From: Candidatus Scybalocola faecigallinarum
GTDB taxonomy: Bacteria > Bacillota > Clostridia > Lachnospirales > Lachnospiraceae
Length of the DNA stretch: 64,000 bases
Assembly: GCA_018711005.1 (NCBI GenBank)
Contig: DVIT01000012.1
Span: forward strand, 1-64,000
Direction of reading: 5' to 3'
Part shown: in pieces, positions 1-8,231 of the stretch
How the letters are laid out: each line of letters begins with the position of its first letter
Position numbering within the stretch: position 1 is the first letter of the stretch
Translations under genes and position numbers: made by a program
The notes under the pieces: generated by a model
Told to the model about the DNA's origin: nothing
The model's input: only the letters and a program-made list of their open reading frames with translations
Database searches by the model: none

Positions 1-140
1 AATCGTGAAACACTTGAATAATCCAGTCATCCAGACAAGAAAGTAGCAAATGAAGCACCGTATTGTACAGAAATCAGATTTATACTGAGGTAATATTTAA
101 AATTTGTGTCCAGTTTTTGTTGACTAGTGCAAAATAAGAG

Positions 141-235
141 AAAACGCCGTTTTTAACCGAAGTCGATAGGGAAATCCTACCCCCATATACGCAAAAATTC
201 CATTTTTGACCGAACTGGGCTCAAAATCATTCCGG
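141..235. repeat. Dispersed palindromic repeat, locus 1 (one full and one degenerate unit)
   Basis: A unit of about 53 bp starting CCTACCCCCATATACG (176-191) holds the palindrome CAAAAATTCCATTTTTG at 192-208, followed by ACCGAACTGGGCTC. A degenerate unit (AAAACGCCG then TTTTTAACCGA) lies just upstream at 141-160. The same unit occurs twice at 58.35-58.47 kb. The rest of positions 1-373 holds no convincing gene. Confidence 0.75.
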
Positions 236-373
236 TGTTGCGCCAAAGACCATTTCTATTCCAAAACAAAATACCCAAACTTGAGGAAGAACCGAAATCA
301 GGGCGGGTTAGTTCTTTATACACAATTCCTACAATTTATCAGGATTTCTTTGTAAAATCAGTAATTCTTATTC

Positions 374-403
374 TTTACATTTCTCATGTGGATTTTGTAT
401 AAT
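374..403 (+). promoter_or_regulatory. Sigma-A-type promoter of comF
   Basis: TTTACA at 374-379 and TATAAT at 398-403 are 18 bp apart. Transcription would start near 410, downstream of the longest in-frame ATG (386), which supports the shorter comF start. Confidence 0.65.
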
Positions 404-473
404 AAACGCGTATATGATTTTGTGTGTGGACCGAAGAAAGGCCTTCTAAAGGTAAGCTTTTTTGGAGGATTGC

Positions 474-491
474 ATGAATCACATATGCTAA
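474..491 (+). CDS. Possible 5-codon upstream ORF in the comF leader
   Basis: ATG at 474 encodes Met-Asn-His-Ile-Cys then TAA. GGAGG lies at 464-468, five bases before the ATG, so the signal is stronger than the one before comF. It is out of frame with comF and ends 50 bases upstream. It could be a regulatory leader peptide or chance. Confidence 0.25.
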   Translation: MNHIC

Positions 492-541
492 AGTTTCTTT
501 TTTCACATTCTGGAGAGACGCTGGGAAAGGAATATTTATTC

Positions 542-1252
542 ATGAAATTTGATTCGATTTTATCCCTGTTGTATCCGCCGGTGTGTCCGGTATGTTTTAA
601 GATTCTGGGGGACGGGGCAAAGCTGGTCCATCCTCTGTGCGAGAAAAAGCTGGTCCGGGTTCAACAGCCGGTTTGCTTAAAGTGTGGAAAGCCGGTGTAT
701 AGTCCTGTCCAGGAATACTGTCTGGATTGTTTTAAGTCGCCGCCGCCCTTTGATGGTGGCGCCGCAGTGTGGGTTTATACGAAGGCAATGGCAGATTCTG
801 TTGCCATGTATAAGTACCAGGGCAAAAAGGAGTTTGCGGCATACTATGTGAAGGCGGCTGTGGAAAAGTATGGAGAGTGGATCCGACAGTGCCGGCCTCA
901 GTGTATTACTGCGGTTCCTCTGAACCGGAGGAAGGAGCGTATAAGGGGATTTAATCAGGCGCTGCTGATCGCCAGGGGGATCGGGAAGACCCTGGAAATT
1001 CCTGTGGATGGGCAGCTTCTTGTGCGTTCCAGGTTTACTGAACCCCAGAAAAGCCTGAACCCTCAGCAGAGACTGAAAAATCTTCAAAAGGCTTTCGGCC
1101 CAGGGCCGAATATTAAAAAATATGAAAGTGTTTTACTGGTGGATGATATTTATACAACAGGAAGTACGATGAAAATATGCAGCAGTTTGCTGAAGGAACA
1201 TGGAGTGAAACATGTCTGGATATTAAGTCTTTGTATTGGCAGCGATTACTAG
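542..1252 (+). CDS. comF: ComF family protein (phosphoribosyltransferase-like, competence)
   Basis: A 236-aa protein. An N-terminal zinc-binding part has CPVC near residue 17, HPLC, CLKC and CLDC motifs. The C-terminal half is a type I phosphoribosyltransferase fold with the PRPP-loop motif VLLVDDIYTTGST. ComF proteins act with the ComFA helicase in the cytosol during natural DNA uptake, although many bacteria not known to be competent keep the gene. I chose ATG 542 rather than the longer reading from 386, because a promoter predicts a transcript starting near 410 and the extra N-terminus does not resemble the family. AAAGGA lies about 11 bases upstream. It sits alone, with no ComFA gene next to it in the window. 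The family call is firm; a competence role here is inference. Confidence 0.88.
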   Translation: MKFDSILSLLYPPVCPVCFKILGDGAKLVHPLCEKKLVRVQQPVCLKCGKPVYSPVQEYCLDCFKSPPPFDGGAAVWVYTKAMADSVAMYKYQGKKEFAAYYVKAAVEKYGEWIRQCRPQCITAVPLNRRKERIRGFNQALLIARGIGKTLEIPVDGQLLVRSRFTEPQKSLNPQQRLKNLQKAFGPGPNIKKYESVLLVDDIYTTGSTMKICSSLLKEHGVKHVWILSLCIGSDY

Positions 1253-1341
1253 TGCCAGCTTGGGATCCGGGGTTCAATGGCCGGAGCATGATGATTTTTA
1301 AAAAATTCTTTATTCTCAGGATAGATTTATTTAAAAAATAT

Positions 1342-1356
1342 CCGTTATAATAACGG
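1342..1356. promoter_or_regulatory. Perfect 15-bp palindrome overlapping a -10-like TATAAT
   Basis: CCGTTATAATAACGG is a perfect inverted repeat around a central A and contains TATAAT at 1346-1351. The matching -35 is poor. It may be an operator/-10 overlap for the downstream sulfatase gene. The rest of 1253-1438 shows no gene. Confidence 0.35.
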
Positions 1357-1438
1357 GCGTAGATTGAAGTCGTATGCCGGGATGATGACAGGCGTACCAG
1401 ACGTTTTATGACTTGGTTTATTTTTCGGAGGCACAGTG

Positions 1439-3388
1439 ATGAAAGAGAAGATACTAAAAGTCCGATATTTGGTATTTATTTTATTTGCAGTGAAGATGTT
1501 TGTCTATTATATTGCTGTGGATATACCTATATTTTCCAGCCTTTCATACTGGGTTACTCTTGTCTTTTTTGGATTGACCATGTATCTGTACTATTACAGC
1601 ACTGTCAGGACACAGAGGATACTGCGGTTCATTTATGCCATTTTTTCCATTGTCCTGTTTATTGATGTTATTTATTATAACTACTTTAACCAGCTGGTTT
1701 CTGTGAATCAGATCTGGCAGATTAAAAATATTAAAGGAACCGAAGACAGTGTAAAGTCGGCAATACCGCTGATGAGTGTGGTTATTCTGGCAGATCTTCC
1801 GGTGCTTTGGCTGATTTACAGGAAGTTCCGCTCAAGAATTGATGAGGATGCTTCAAAGCGCATCAGTTTGAAGAAAAAACGGTGGGTTGCTACCGGATTG
1901 ATTGTTAGTATCATTATTATTGCCTTAAATCCGCTGCGCCTGGCATCCATCGCCAAGCTGAACAGTACAGAGGCAGTGACTGTCCATGTAAAGGACGCGG
2001 TAGAATCCACGTTGGGAAAGGTTGTCTATAATCTTAGTTCTTTGGGAACAATCCTTCAAAATAAGGATGTGTCTGCAGATGTGGTGGAGGAAATATCTGA
2101 GGATGTCATGGATGAGACCGGAGAAAGCGAGGATACGTCCGACTCAGGCCAGGCTCGGTATGCAGGCGTTGGCAAGGGAATGAACCTGGTAGTGATCCAG
2201 GTAGAATCTATGCAGAATTTTGTGCTGAATACTGAGTATAATGGCCAGGAGGTAACACCCTATCTGAATCAGCTCCTGAAAGAAGATACCCTGTATTTTA
2301 ATCATTATTTTACAAATATGGGCAAGGGAAATACTTCAGACGCAGAGTTTTCTACCCAGACGGGTCTGTATCCGGTAATTGAAGGGGCAAGCTATGATAT
2401 GTACGTAGATAATTCCTTTAATGCCCTGCCTGAGCTTATGGCTGAGAAGGGATACTATACATCGGCGGCTATTGGTGATGATAAAGATTTCTATAACCGT
2501 GCAACGGTTTACCCCAGATTGGGATTTGACCAATTTTATAATGAAGAAAATCTGGATATGGATGAGATTTCCGGACTGGGATTAAGCGATAAGTCTTTAT
2601 TCCGTCAGATGGCTCAGAATTTGTCCCAGCAGGAAGCGCCATTTTACAGTTTTATTATAACGCTGACCAATCACTATCCTTATGTGCTGGATGCGCCTTT
2701 GGAAGCAACGTTGGAGCTGAAAGACGAAGATAAGGATACGCTGTTTGGCGGGTATCTTCAGACGATCCGCTATACAGATGAGGCTATTGGAGAGTTTGTT
2801 GAAGCGCTGAAAGAGAATGGCTTATACGATAATACAGTGATTGTTATTTATGGAGATCACCATGGGCTGAATTGCCTGGATAATGAAAATTATGAGAAAA
2901 TGACAGAGTTTCTCGGGTATTCCTATGATTATGATACAATGCTGAATATTCCTCTGCTGATCCATATTCCCGGGCTTGGGGAAGCCCGCACCATTGAAAC
3001 TGTGGGCGGCCAGGTGGATTTTCTTGCGACAATGGCCAATCTGTTTGATCTGGATTTGTCCTCGACAGTGACCTTTGGCCAGGATCTGCTGAATGCTGAT
3101 GAAGGCTTTGTGGCAACAGTGGCTTACATGCTCCAGGGCTCCTTTATTAAAGACGGGGTGCTGTATGAGATCGGAAGGGACGGCTCCTTTGAAAGCGGCC
3201 GTGCCCTGGATCTGAATACTCATGAGCCGATCTCTATAGATGGCCTGGAGGAAGATTCTCAGCGGGCAGTGACGGTGACAGAGATTTCAAAGTATATTTT
3301 GGAGCGCGATCTGGCGGAAATGTCTGCCGGAGAGCTGGCAGAGCTTATTGACACAGAGATGAAGTCTGCGGAGACTGAGCAGGAATAA
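1439..3388 (+). CDS. LTA synthase family membrane sulfatase/phosphoglycerol transferase
   Basis: A 649-aa membrane enzyme. The first ~200 residues contain about five hydrophobic segments, then an acidic linker (EDVMDETGESED), then an extracellular alkaline-phosphatase/sulfatase domain. The nucleophile motif GNTSDAEF places Thr at residue 299, matching catalytic Thr300 of S. aureus LtaS. Further metal-site motifs are VESMQNF, DDKDFYNRA and YGDHHGLN. The family transfers glycerol-phosphate from phosphatidylglycerol onto lipoteichoic acid outside the membrane; a close relative may modify another glycan. ATG 1439 is preceded by CGGAGG; a GTG three bases earlier is an alternative. It is monocistronic and ends before a strong hairpin. 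The exact polymer made is inference. Confidence 0.88.
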   Translation: MKEKILKVRYLVFILFAVKMFVYYIAVDIPIFSSLSYWVTLVFFGLTMYLYYYSTVRTQRILRFIYAIFSIVLFIDVIYYNYFNQLVSVNQIWQIKNIKGTEDSVKSAIPLMSVVILADLPVLWLIYRKFRSRIDEDASKRISLKKKRWVATGLIVSIIIIALNPLRLASIAKLNSTEAVTVHVKDAVESTLGKVVYNLSSLGTILQNKDVSADVVEEISEDVMDETGESEDTSDSGQARYAGVGKGMNLVVIQVESMQNFVLNTEYNGQEVTPYLNQLLKEDTLYFNHYFTNMGKGNTSDAEFSTQTGLYPVIEGASYDMYVDNSFNALPELMAEKGYYTSAAIGDDKDFYNRATVYPRLGFDQFYNEENLDMDEISGLGLSDKSLFRQMAQNLSQQEAPFYSFIITLTNHYPYVLDAPLEATLELKDEDKDTLFGGYLQTIRYTDEAIGEFVEALKENGLYDNTVIVIYGDHHGLNCLDNENYEKMTEFLGYSYDYDTMLNIPLLIHIPGLGEARTIETVGGQVDFLATMANLFDLDLSSTVTFGQDLLNADEGFVATVAYMLQGSFIKDGVLYEIGRDGSFESGRALDLNTHEPISIDGLEEDSQRAVTVTEISKYILERDLAEMSAGELAELIDTEMKSAETEQE

Positions 3389-3401
3389 GGTATCTTTTTG
3401 T

Positions 3402-3429
3402 AACGATCCGGCCCCATGGCCGGATCGTT
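3402..3429 (+). terminator. Hairpin after the LTA-synthase-like gene
   Basis: AACGATCCGGCC and GGCCGGATCGTT form a perfect 12-bp stem around CCAT. No T-run follows, so it is a probable but non-canonical terminator. Confidence 0.45.
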
Positions 3430-3471
3430 CACAGCAGCCCTCAAAGAATAAATAGAAATCATTTTTCATAC

Positions 3472-3500
3472 TTGACGAATCCCGTCAGTTATGCTATATT
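3472..3500 (+). promoter_or_regulatory. Strong promoter of rpmG-secE-nusG
   Basis: TTGACG at 3472-3477 and TATATT at 3495-3500 are separated by 17 bp. It lies 86 bp before rpmG, immediately after the preceding hairpin. Confidence 0.75.
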
Positions 3501-3586
3501 AGACTAGCTATGGAAGGCGGTCTTTTTTTTATGCCTAAAAAAACAGACCTGACAACATTAAGATTAAACTAATGGAGGTGGAAGTT

Positions 3587-3736
3587 GTGCGCGTTAAGAT
3601 TACATTAGCATGTACTGAGTGCAAGCAGCGTAACTACAACATGACAAAAGAGAAGAAAGCTCACCCGGACAGAATGGAGACTAAAAAGTATTGCAGATTC
3701 TGTAAGAGACATACAATGCACAAAGAAACAAGATAA
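3587..3736 (+). CDS. rpmG: 50S ribosomal protein L33
   Basis: A 49-aa basic protein starting [17 protein letters not shown]. It keeps both zinc-knuckle Cys pairs (CTEC and CRFC), so it is the zinc-binding form of L33. It is a component of the large ribosomal subunit near the E site. The start is GTG, preceded by GGAGGTGG; an in-frame ATG 15 bases upstream overlaps that ribosome binding site and is unlikely. It opens the rpmG-secE-nusG group, an order typical of Firmicutes. Confidence 0.93.
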   Translation: MRVKITLACTECKQRNYNMTKEKKAHPDRMETKKYCRFCKRHTMHKETR

Positions 3737-3762
3737 CTGGATAATTACAAGGAGTGAAATTT

Positions 3763-3966
3763 ATGGGTGATACCGCACAGAAAGTAAAGAAACCCAGTAA
3801 ATTCAGCCAGATAAAGGCAGAATTTAAAAAGATTATCTGGCCTGATAAGAAGACCGCTGCCAAGCGGACGGTCGCTGTCGTTGTAATTTCCGTAATACTT
3901 GGAGTAATTATCGCGATTCTCGATTTTATCTTTAAGTATGGTATTGATTTTCTTATATCATTGTAG
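3763..3966 (+). CDS. secE: Preprotein translocase subunit SecE
   Basis: A 67-aa, single-span form typical of Gram-positive bacteria. An amphipathic region with the family signature (AEFKKIIWPDKK) is followed by one hydrophobic membrane helix (VAVVVISVILGVIIAILDF). SecE stabilises the SecY channel of the general secretion system. AAGGAG sits just before ATG 3763; a GTG at 3754 overlaps that site and is not the start. It lies between rpmG and nusG, 14 bp before nusG, so co-transcription is likely. Confidence 0.95.
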   Translation: MGDTAQKVKKPSKFSQIKAEFKKIIWPDKKTAAKRTVAVVVISVILGVIIAILDFIFKYGIDFLISL

Positions 3967-3980
3967 GAAAAGGTGAGAAT

Positions 3981-4496
3981 ATGGCAGAAGCAAAATGGTA
4001 CGTAGTCCATACCTACTCAGGCTATGAAAACAAGGTAAAAGCAAATATTGAAAAGTCCATCCAGAACCTGCACCTGGAAGACCAGATCTTAAGCGTTGAG
4101 GTTCCTATGGAGGACGTTGTTGAAGTGAAAAATGGCCAGAAGAAAACAGTACAGAAAAAGCTCTTTCCGGGCTATGTGCTGCTTCATATGGACATGAACG
4201 ACGAGACATGGTATGTCGTGCGCAATACCCGCGGCGTTACCGGGTTTGTCGGACCGGAATCCAAGGCAGTGCCTTTGACAGAAGCTGAAATGGCCAATCT
4301 GGGGATTCGTCCGGAGCAGGTTCAGATCGATTATGAGGTTGGAGATACCGTTAAGGTTATTTCCGGTGTCTGGGAAAATACCGTTGGACAGATCAAGGCG
4401 ATCAACATGAGTAAGTCCATGGTGACCATCGGTGTGGATATGTTCGGTCGTGAGACTGCCGTTGAGATCAGCTTCTACGATATCAAAAAGATGTAA
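3981..4496 (+). CDS. nusG: Transcription termination/antitermination factor NusG
   Basis: A 171-aa protein with an N-terminal NGN domain (WYVVHTYSGYENKV, then LFPGYVLL and WYVVRNTRGVTGFVG) and a C-terminal KOW domain starting near residue 120 (VGDTVKVISGVWENTVGQI). NusG binds RNA polymerase, affects pausing and links transcription to Rho or to ribosomes. The spacing and order secE-nusG-rplK-rplA are standard. The start is ATG with AAAGGTGAG just upstream. Confidence 0.97.
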   Translation: MAEAKWYVVHTYSGYENKVKANIEKSIQNLHLEDQILSVEVPMEDVVEVKNGQKKTVQKKLFPGYVLLHMDMNDETWYVVRNTRGVTGFVGPESKAVPLTEAEMANLGIRPEQVQIDYEVGDTVKVISGVWENTVGQIKAINMSKSMVTIGVDMFGRETAVEISFYDIKKM

Positions 4497-4525
4497 CATT
4501 AAAAGAACGGCTGCATTTGCGGCCG

Positions 4526-4553
4526 GTGGGAGGGAGATTCCCGCATTACCACA
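4526..4553 (+). promoter_or_regulatory. Leader hairpin element before rplK (twin of the one before rplA)
   Basis: GTGG (4526-4529) pairs with CCAC (4549-4552) around an inner stem GGGA/TCCC (4532-4535 and 4539-4542). The same layout GTGGGAGGG...TCCCG...ACCACA recurs before rplA. The ribosomal protein L1 is known to repress L11-L1 mRNAs, so an L1-binding site is plausible; this is inference. Confidence 0.5.
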
Positions 4554-4574
4554 TAATTCAGGAGGTGCCTAGAA

Positions 4575-5000
4575 ATGGCAAAGAAAGTAACAGGATATAT
4601 TAAATTACAGATTCCTGCTGGTAAGGCAACACCAGCACCCCCAGTTGGTCCTGCTTTAGGTCAGCATGGTGTTAATATTGTTCAGTTTACAAAGGAATTT
4701 AACGCAAGAACAGCAGATCAGGATGGCATGATCATCCCGGTTGTTATCACTGTATACAATGACAGAAGCTTCAGCTTTATTACAAAGACTCCGCCAGCAG
4801 CAGTTCTGTTAAAGAAAGCCTGCAAGATCCAGTCTGGTTCTGCAAATTCCAAAAAGACAAAAGTTGCTACGATTTCCAAGGCTGAATTACAGAAGATCGC
4901 TGAGTTAAAGATGCCTGACTTAAACGCTGCAAATGTTGAATCTGCTATGAGCATGATCGCAGGTACAGCAAGAAGCATGGGTATCACTGTAGAGGACTGA
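4575..5000 (+). CDS. rplK: 50S ribosomal protein L11
   Basis: A 141-aa protein of normal length. It begins [20 protein letters not shown] and carries the proline-rich N-terminal motif [16 protein letters not shown] and the RNA-binding C-terminal part ([12 protein letters not shown]). L11 sits in the GTPase-associated centre and is needed for stringent-response sensing. AGGAGGTG precedes the ATG. The gap to rplA holds a second copy of the leader element, so L11 and L1 may each be regulated directly. Confidence 0.97.
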   Translation: MAKKVTGYIKLQIPAGKATPAPPVGPALGQHGVNIVQFTKEFNARTADQDGMIIPVVITVYNDRSFSFITKTPPAAVLLKKACKIQSGSANSKKTKVATISKAELQKIAELKMPDLNAANVESAMSMIAGTARSMGITVED

Positions 5001-5033
5001 TCTTAAACCGGATCAGCTCCATAGCAAACTATC

Positions 5034-5062
5034 GTGGGAGGGTCGCTCCCGATATGACCACA
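5034..5062 (+). promoter_or_regulatory. Leader hairpin element before rplA (twin of the one before rplK)
   Basis: GTGG (5034-5037) pairs with CCAC (5058-5061), with inner stem GGAG/CTCC (5037-5040 and 5046-5049) and single-stranded GATATGA on the 3' side. The element lies 15 bases before the rplA ATG, next to its AAGGAGG. Confidence 0.5.
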
Positions 5063-5076
5063 AGGAGGATTTTATA

Positions 5077-5769
5077 ATGAAAAAAGGTAAGAGATATGTT
5101 GAGGCTACAAAGTTAGTAGACCGCACAAATCTTTATGATGTAGAAGACGCAGTAGCTCTTGTTAAAAAAGCTGCCAGCGCTAAGTTCGATGAAACTATTG
5201 AAGCTCACGTTCGTCTGGGTGTTGACGGCCGTCATGCTGATCAGCAGGTTCGTGGTGCTGTTGTACTTCCTCATGGAACAGGTAAGACTGTCCGCGTTCT
5301 TGTATTCGCTAAAGGCGACAAGGCTGATGAGGCTCAGGCAGCAGGTGCTGATTATGTAGGCGCTGAGGAACTTATCCCAAGAATCCAGAACGAAGGCTGG
5401 TTAGATTTCGACGTTGTTGTTGCAACTCCTGACATGATGGGTGTTGTAGGCCGTCTGGGACGTGTTCTCGGACCTAAGGGCTTAATGCCGAACCCGAAGG
5501 CTGGTACAGTAACAATGGATGTTACTAAAGCTGTCAATGACATCAAAGCCGGTAAGATCGAATACAGACTGGATAAAACAAACATTATCCATGTTCCGGT
5601 TGGAAAAGCTTCCTTCACAGAAGAACAATTAGCGGACAACTTCCATACATTAATAGGCGCGATCATTAAGGCAAAACCAGCAGCTGCCAAAGGCCAGTAT
5701 TTAAGAAGCGTTGTTATGACTTCTACAATGGGTCCTGGCATTAAGATTAATACAGCAAAATTATCATAA
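5077..5769 (+). CDS. rplA: 50S ribosomal protein L1
   Basis: A 230-aa protein with the L1 family signature [16 protein letters not shown] near residue 135 and an N-terminus typical of Firmicutes L1 ([16 protein letters not shown]). L1 forms the mobile L1 stalk and in other bacteria represses its own operon by binding the mRNA; twin leader elements upstream of rplK and rplA fit that. It is the last gene before a new promoter and L10 leader. Confidence 0.97.
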   Translation: MKKGKRYVEATKLVDRTNLYDVEDAVALVKKAASAKFDETIEAHVRLGVDGRHADQQVRGAVVLPHGTGKTVRVLVFAKGDKADEAQAAGADYVGAEELIPRIQNEGWLDFDVVVATPDMMGVVGRLGRVLGPKGLMPNPKAGTVTMDVTKAVNDIKAGKIEYRLDKTNIIHVPVGKASFTEEQLADNFHTLIGAIIKAKPAAAKGQYLRSVVMTSTMGPGIKINTAKLS

Positions 5770-5788
5770 TTATTGCTGCGGTTTGTGA

Positions 5789-5817
5789 TTGACAGCCGAT
5801 ATATATTGTGCTATAAT
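5789..5817 (+). promoter_or_regulatory. Consensus promoter of rplJ-rplL
   Basis: A perfect TTGACA (5789-5794) and a perfect TATAAT (5812-5817) are 17 bp apart. Transcription would start near 5824, just before the L10 leader. Confidence 0.85.
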
Positions 5818-5825
5818 AGCAAAGC

Positions 5826-5925
5826 GAATGCTGCCAAAGACAGCAGGTGCCGTAAGGCATAAGTTGAAAACGCCTGCCGAGGAAGATTATAAGCGTGCTC
5901 ATAACGAGTTTTTCTTATAGCAATC
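5826..5925 (+). ncRNA. Ribosomal protein L10 leader
   Basis: The stretch contains the L10-leader hallmarks: GCTGCCAAAGACAGCAGGTG, then CGCCTGCCGAGGAAG and AAGCGTG. In Firmicutes this mRNA structure binds L10(L12)4 and controls rplJL. Here it is followed directly by an attenuator hairpin, so the L10 complex probably favours termination. Confidence 0.85.
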
Positions 5926-5963
5926 AGACCTCTTTGTCCTTGGGCAAGGAGGTCTTTCTTTTT
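5926..5963 (+). terminator. Attenuator of the L10 leader
   Basis: AGACCTCTTTG (5926-5936) pairs with CAAGGAGGTCT (5945-5955), with one G-U pair, followed by TTCTTTTT. It lies about 90 bases upstream of rplJ. Confidence 0.85.
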
Positions 5964-6054
5964 GAGTTTCAGACCCGGCTTTATGCCGGCGCTTATAAAG
6001 GCAGTTCCCACGGCTTTATGTGGGGTATTGATTTTATAAGGAGGTGCGACCAGA

Positions 6055-6549
6055 ATGGCAAAAGTAGAATTAAAACAGCCGATCATCGAAGAAATTTCTT
6101 CTTTACTTGACGGAGCACAGGCTATGGTCATCGTTGACTACCGTGGTCTTACTGTAGAAGAAGATACAAAACTTCGTAAAGCTTTAAGAGAAGGTGGCGT
6201 AACATATAAGGTATATAAGAATACTTATATCAAACGTGCCATTGCCGGTACAGAATTTGAAGCTGTTGCTGAACTTCTTGAAGGTCCTACAGCGATTGCA
6301 GTCAGCAAAGAGGATGCTACAGCTCCTGCCAGAATCCTTGCTCAGAATATTAAGGATATGCCTAATCTTGAGTTCAAGGGCGGCGTTGTTGCCGGAACTT
6401 ACTACGATGCAAAGATGATCGAAGTTGTTGCAAACATTCCTTCAAGAGAAGTTCTTCTTGGAAGATTACTTGGAAGTATCCAGGCTCCTATTGCAAACTT
6501 TGCTCGTGTTATTAAGCAGATCGCTGAAAAAGACGAAACAGCAGCATAA
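6055..6549 (+). CDS. rplJ: 50S ribosomal protein L10
   Basis: A 164-aa protein of usual length. It starts MAKVELKQPIIEEISSLL; the motif MVIVDYRGLTVEED is typical of L10. It anchors L7/L12 dimers to the GTPase centre of the ribosome. AAGGAGGTG precedes the ATG. Expression is controlled by the upstream L10 leader and attenuator. rplL follows after 99 bases without another terminator. Confidence 0.97.
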   Translation: MAKVELKQPIIEEISSLLDGAQAMVIVDYRGLTVEEDTKLRKALREGGVTYKVYKNTYIKRAIAGTEFEAVAELLEGPTAIAVSKEDATAPARILAQNIKDMPNLEFKGGVVAGTYYDAKMIEVVANIPSREVLLGRLLGSIQAPIANFARVIKQIAEKDETAA

Positions 6550-6648
6550 TTACTGCACAGCGCGATTTGTACTTATGTGAGGTCCTGTCTTTGTACGGGA
6601 TACGAATTGAATCATTAAAAAACCATTGAAAAATTGGAGGTAAAAATC

Positions 6649-7023
6649 ATGGCAAAATTAACAACAGCTGAATTTATTGAAGCTATTAAAGAGTTATCTG
6701 TTTTAGAGTTAAATGAATTAGTAAAAGCATGTGAAGAAGAATTTGGCGTATCCGCAGCAGCAGGCGTTGTTGTAGCAGCAGCAGGCGATGCAGGTGCAGC
6801 AGCTGAAGAAAAGACTGAGTTCGACGTTGAACTTACAGAAGTTGGCCCGAACAAGGTTAAAGTTATCAAAGTTGTTCGTGATCTTACAGGTCTTGGCCTT
6901 AAGGAAGCTAAAGAAGCCGTTGACGGTGCTCCGAAGGTTATCAAAGAAGCAGTTAGCAAAGAAGAAGCTGAAGACATCAAGGCTAAATTCGAAGCTGAAG
7001 GCGCTAAAGTTACAATTAAATAA
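6649..7023 (+). CDS. rplL: 50S ribosomal protein L7/L12
   Basis: A 124-aa acidic protein: N-terminal dimerisation domain ([20 protein letters not shown]), Ala-rich hinge ([19 protein letters not shown]) and factor-binding C-terminal domain ([20 protein letters not shown]). It recruits translation GTPases. I chose ATG 6649, which follows TTGGAGG; an earlier in-frame ATG overlaps that site. Unlike in most Firmicutes, rpoB does not follow; a strong terminator closes the operon. Confidence 0.97.
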   Translation: MAKLTTAEFIEAIKELSVLELNELVKACEEEFGVSAAAGVVVAAAGDAGAAAEEKTEFDVELTEVGPNKVKVIKVVRDLTGLGLKEAKEAVDGAPKVIKEAVSKEEAEDIKAKFEAEGAKVTIK

Positions 7024-7060
7024 TGTAGCGCTTCAGCCAGTGGCTGACGACATAAAAGAC

Positions 7061-7091
7061 CCGGCACAAGAAAACTTGTGCCGGTTTTTTT
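7061..7091 (+). terminator. Intrinsic terminator of rplJ-rplL
   Basis: CCGGCACAAG pairs with CTTGTGCCGG around AAAA, followed by seven T. Confidence 0.95.
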
Positions 7092-7113
7092 AATCCACGA
7101 TCAAGGAGTTTGA

Positions 7114-8082
7114 GTGTTTATGGAGAAAGAACCGCATAATCGTGTAAGGAACATTTTACTGGGCGTGATCGGTCTGCTGCTGCTGATCCTGGGGATCGTC
7201 ATTGGCCTGATCATTGCCGGTGTTATCAGTGACCGGCCGTTGATTTCTGAAAGCAATGGTGCTGAAACTGAAAGCATGGCGGCCGCTGACTCAGATGAGA
7301 CAAAGGCCGATACAGATGAACCGGCAGAGACGGATACAGAGACGGCGGGCCAGAGCAGTGCGGAGGCTCAGAGCAGTACAGAGGCCCAGAGCAGCACAGA
7401 GGCCCAGAGCGATACGGCTGCTCAGGAGGATCCTATACGCATCGTGCTGGATCCGGGACATGATGATTACTGTTCCAGGAATCATCCGGATCTGGGGGTT
7501 AATGAGCAGGATCTGAACCTGAAGATCGCCCTGGCCTGCAAGGCAGAGCTGGAAACCTATGAGGGCGTGGAAGTGTTTTTAACCCGTGAGGACGGCTCCT
7601 GCCCGGATAATGGTCAGGGCTCTGACGATGTAACCGGAAGGACGGCTTATGCAGCCAGTGTGGATGCAGATTTGTTTGTTAGTTTACATAACAATGCAAC
7701 GGGACTGGGATACCCTTCTGAGGCCAATGGAGCAGAGGTGTATATTACGGTGTATTCCAAATTTACCGATGAAAGCCGCAAGCTTGGGGAAAGTATCCTG
7801 TCTGAGCTGACAAGCCAGGTGGATCTGGCCAACCGGGGGGTATTGACCCGGGTTAAGGCGGAAAAAGGCTATTATGATGATGGAAATGTCAAAGACTGGT
7901 ATTATCTCATCAGTACATGTATTGACCAGGGATTTCCGGGGATCATTATTGAACATGCCTTTATGGATAATCCTCATGACAATGAAATTTTAAAAGATGA
8001 CAGCCAGCTGGAAGCCATGGGCATTGCCGATGCTACGGGCATTGCCCGGTATTACGGATTGGAAAAGAAGTCTGCACAATGA
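7114..8082 (+). CDS. N-acetylmuramoyl-L-alanine amidase (Amidase_3), membrane-anchored
   Basis: A 322-aa protein. A short cytoplasmic N-terminus is followed by one membrane helix (residues ~10-35), then a Ser/Glu/Thr/Ala-rich linker with imperfect repeats (SSTEAQ), then an Amidase_3 domain from about residue 105. The zinc ligands and catalytic residues are visible: His in VLDPGHDD, Glu in LGVNEQDLN, His in SLHNNAT and Glu in IIEHAFMDN. It cleaves the bond between muramic acid and the stem peptide during wall turnover or division. AAGGAG lies 5 bases before GTG 7114; ATG 7120 is the alternative start. It follows the rplL terminator and needs its own promoter, which is not obvious. Confidence 0.88.
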   Translation: MFMEKEPHNRVRNILLGVIGLLLLILGIVIGLIIAGVISDRPLISESNGAETESMAAADSDETKADTDEPAETDTETAGQSSAEAQSSTEAQSSTEAQSDTAAQEDPIRIVLDPGHDDYCSRNHPDLGVNEQDLNLKIALACKAELETYEGVEVFLTREDGSCPDNGQGSDDVTGRTAYAASVDADLFVSLHNNATGLGYPSEANGAEVYITVYSKFTDESRKLGESILSELTSQVDLANRGVLTRVKAEKGYYDDGNVKDWYYLISTCIDQGFPGIIIEHAFMDNPHDNEILKDDSQLEAMGIADATGIARYYGLEKKSAQ

Positions 8083-8107
8083 TGGCTGAATTGCTGGGAA
8101 TGATGGA

Positions 8108-8136
8108 TTGACAAGGCGGGGGCCGACTTGCACAAT
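8108..8136 (+). promoter_or_regulatory. Candidate promoter of the YARHG gene
   Basis: TTGACA at 8108-8113 is followed after 17 bp by CACAAT (8131-8136). An overlapping alternative is TTGCAC (8129) with TAAACT (8151). The downstream leader contains CTCTTAT/ATAAGAG, a small hairpin. Confidence 0.4.
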
Positions 8137-8231
8137 AGAAGCAGATGTGTTAAACTATCTCTAAGAAAATCCGGGGGACCTCTTATGGGAAGCATCGTAT
8201 AAGAGATCGGGACGGAGATAGGAGGAAGTAT

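Noticed and set aside
386-541. N-terminal extension of ComF by 52 codons
   Set aside because: A promoter places the transcript start near 410, and the extra residues do not look like ComF.
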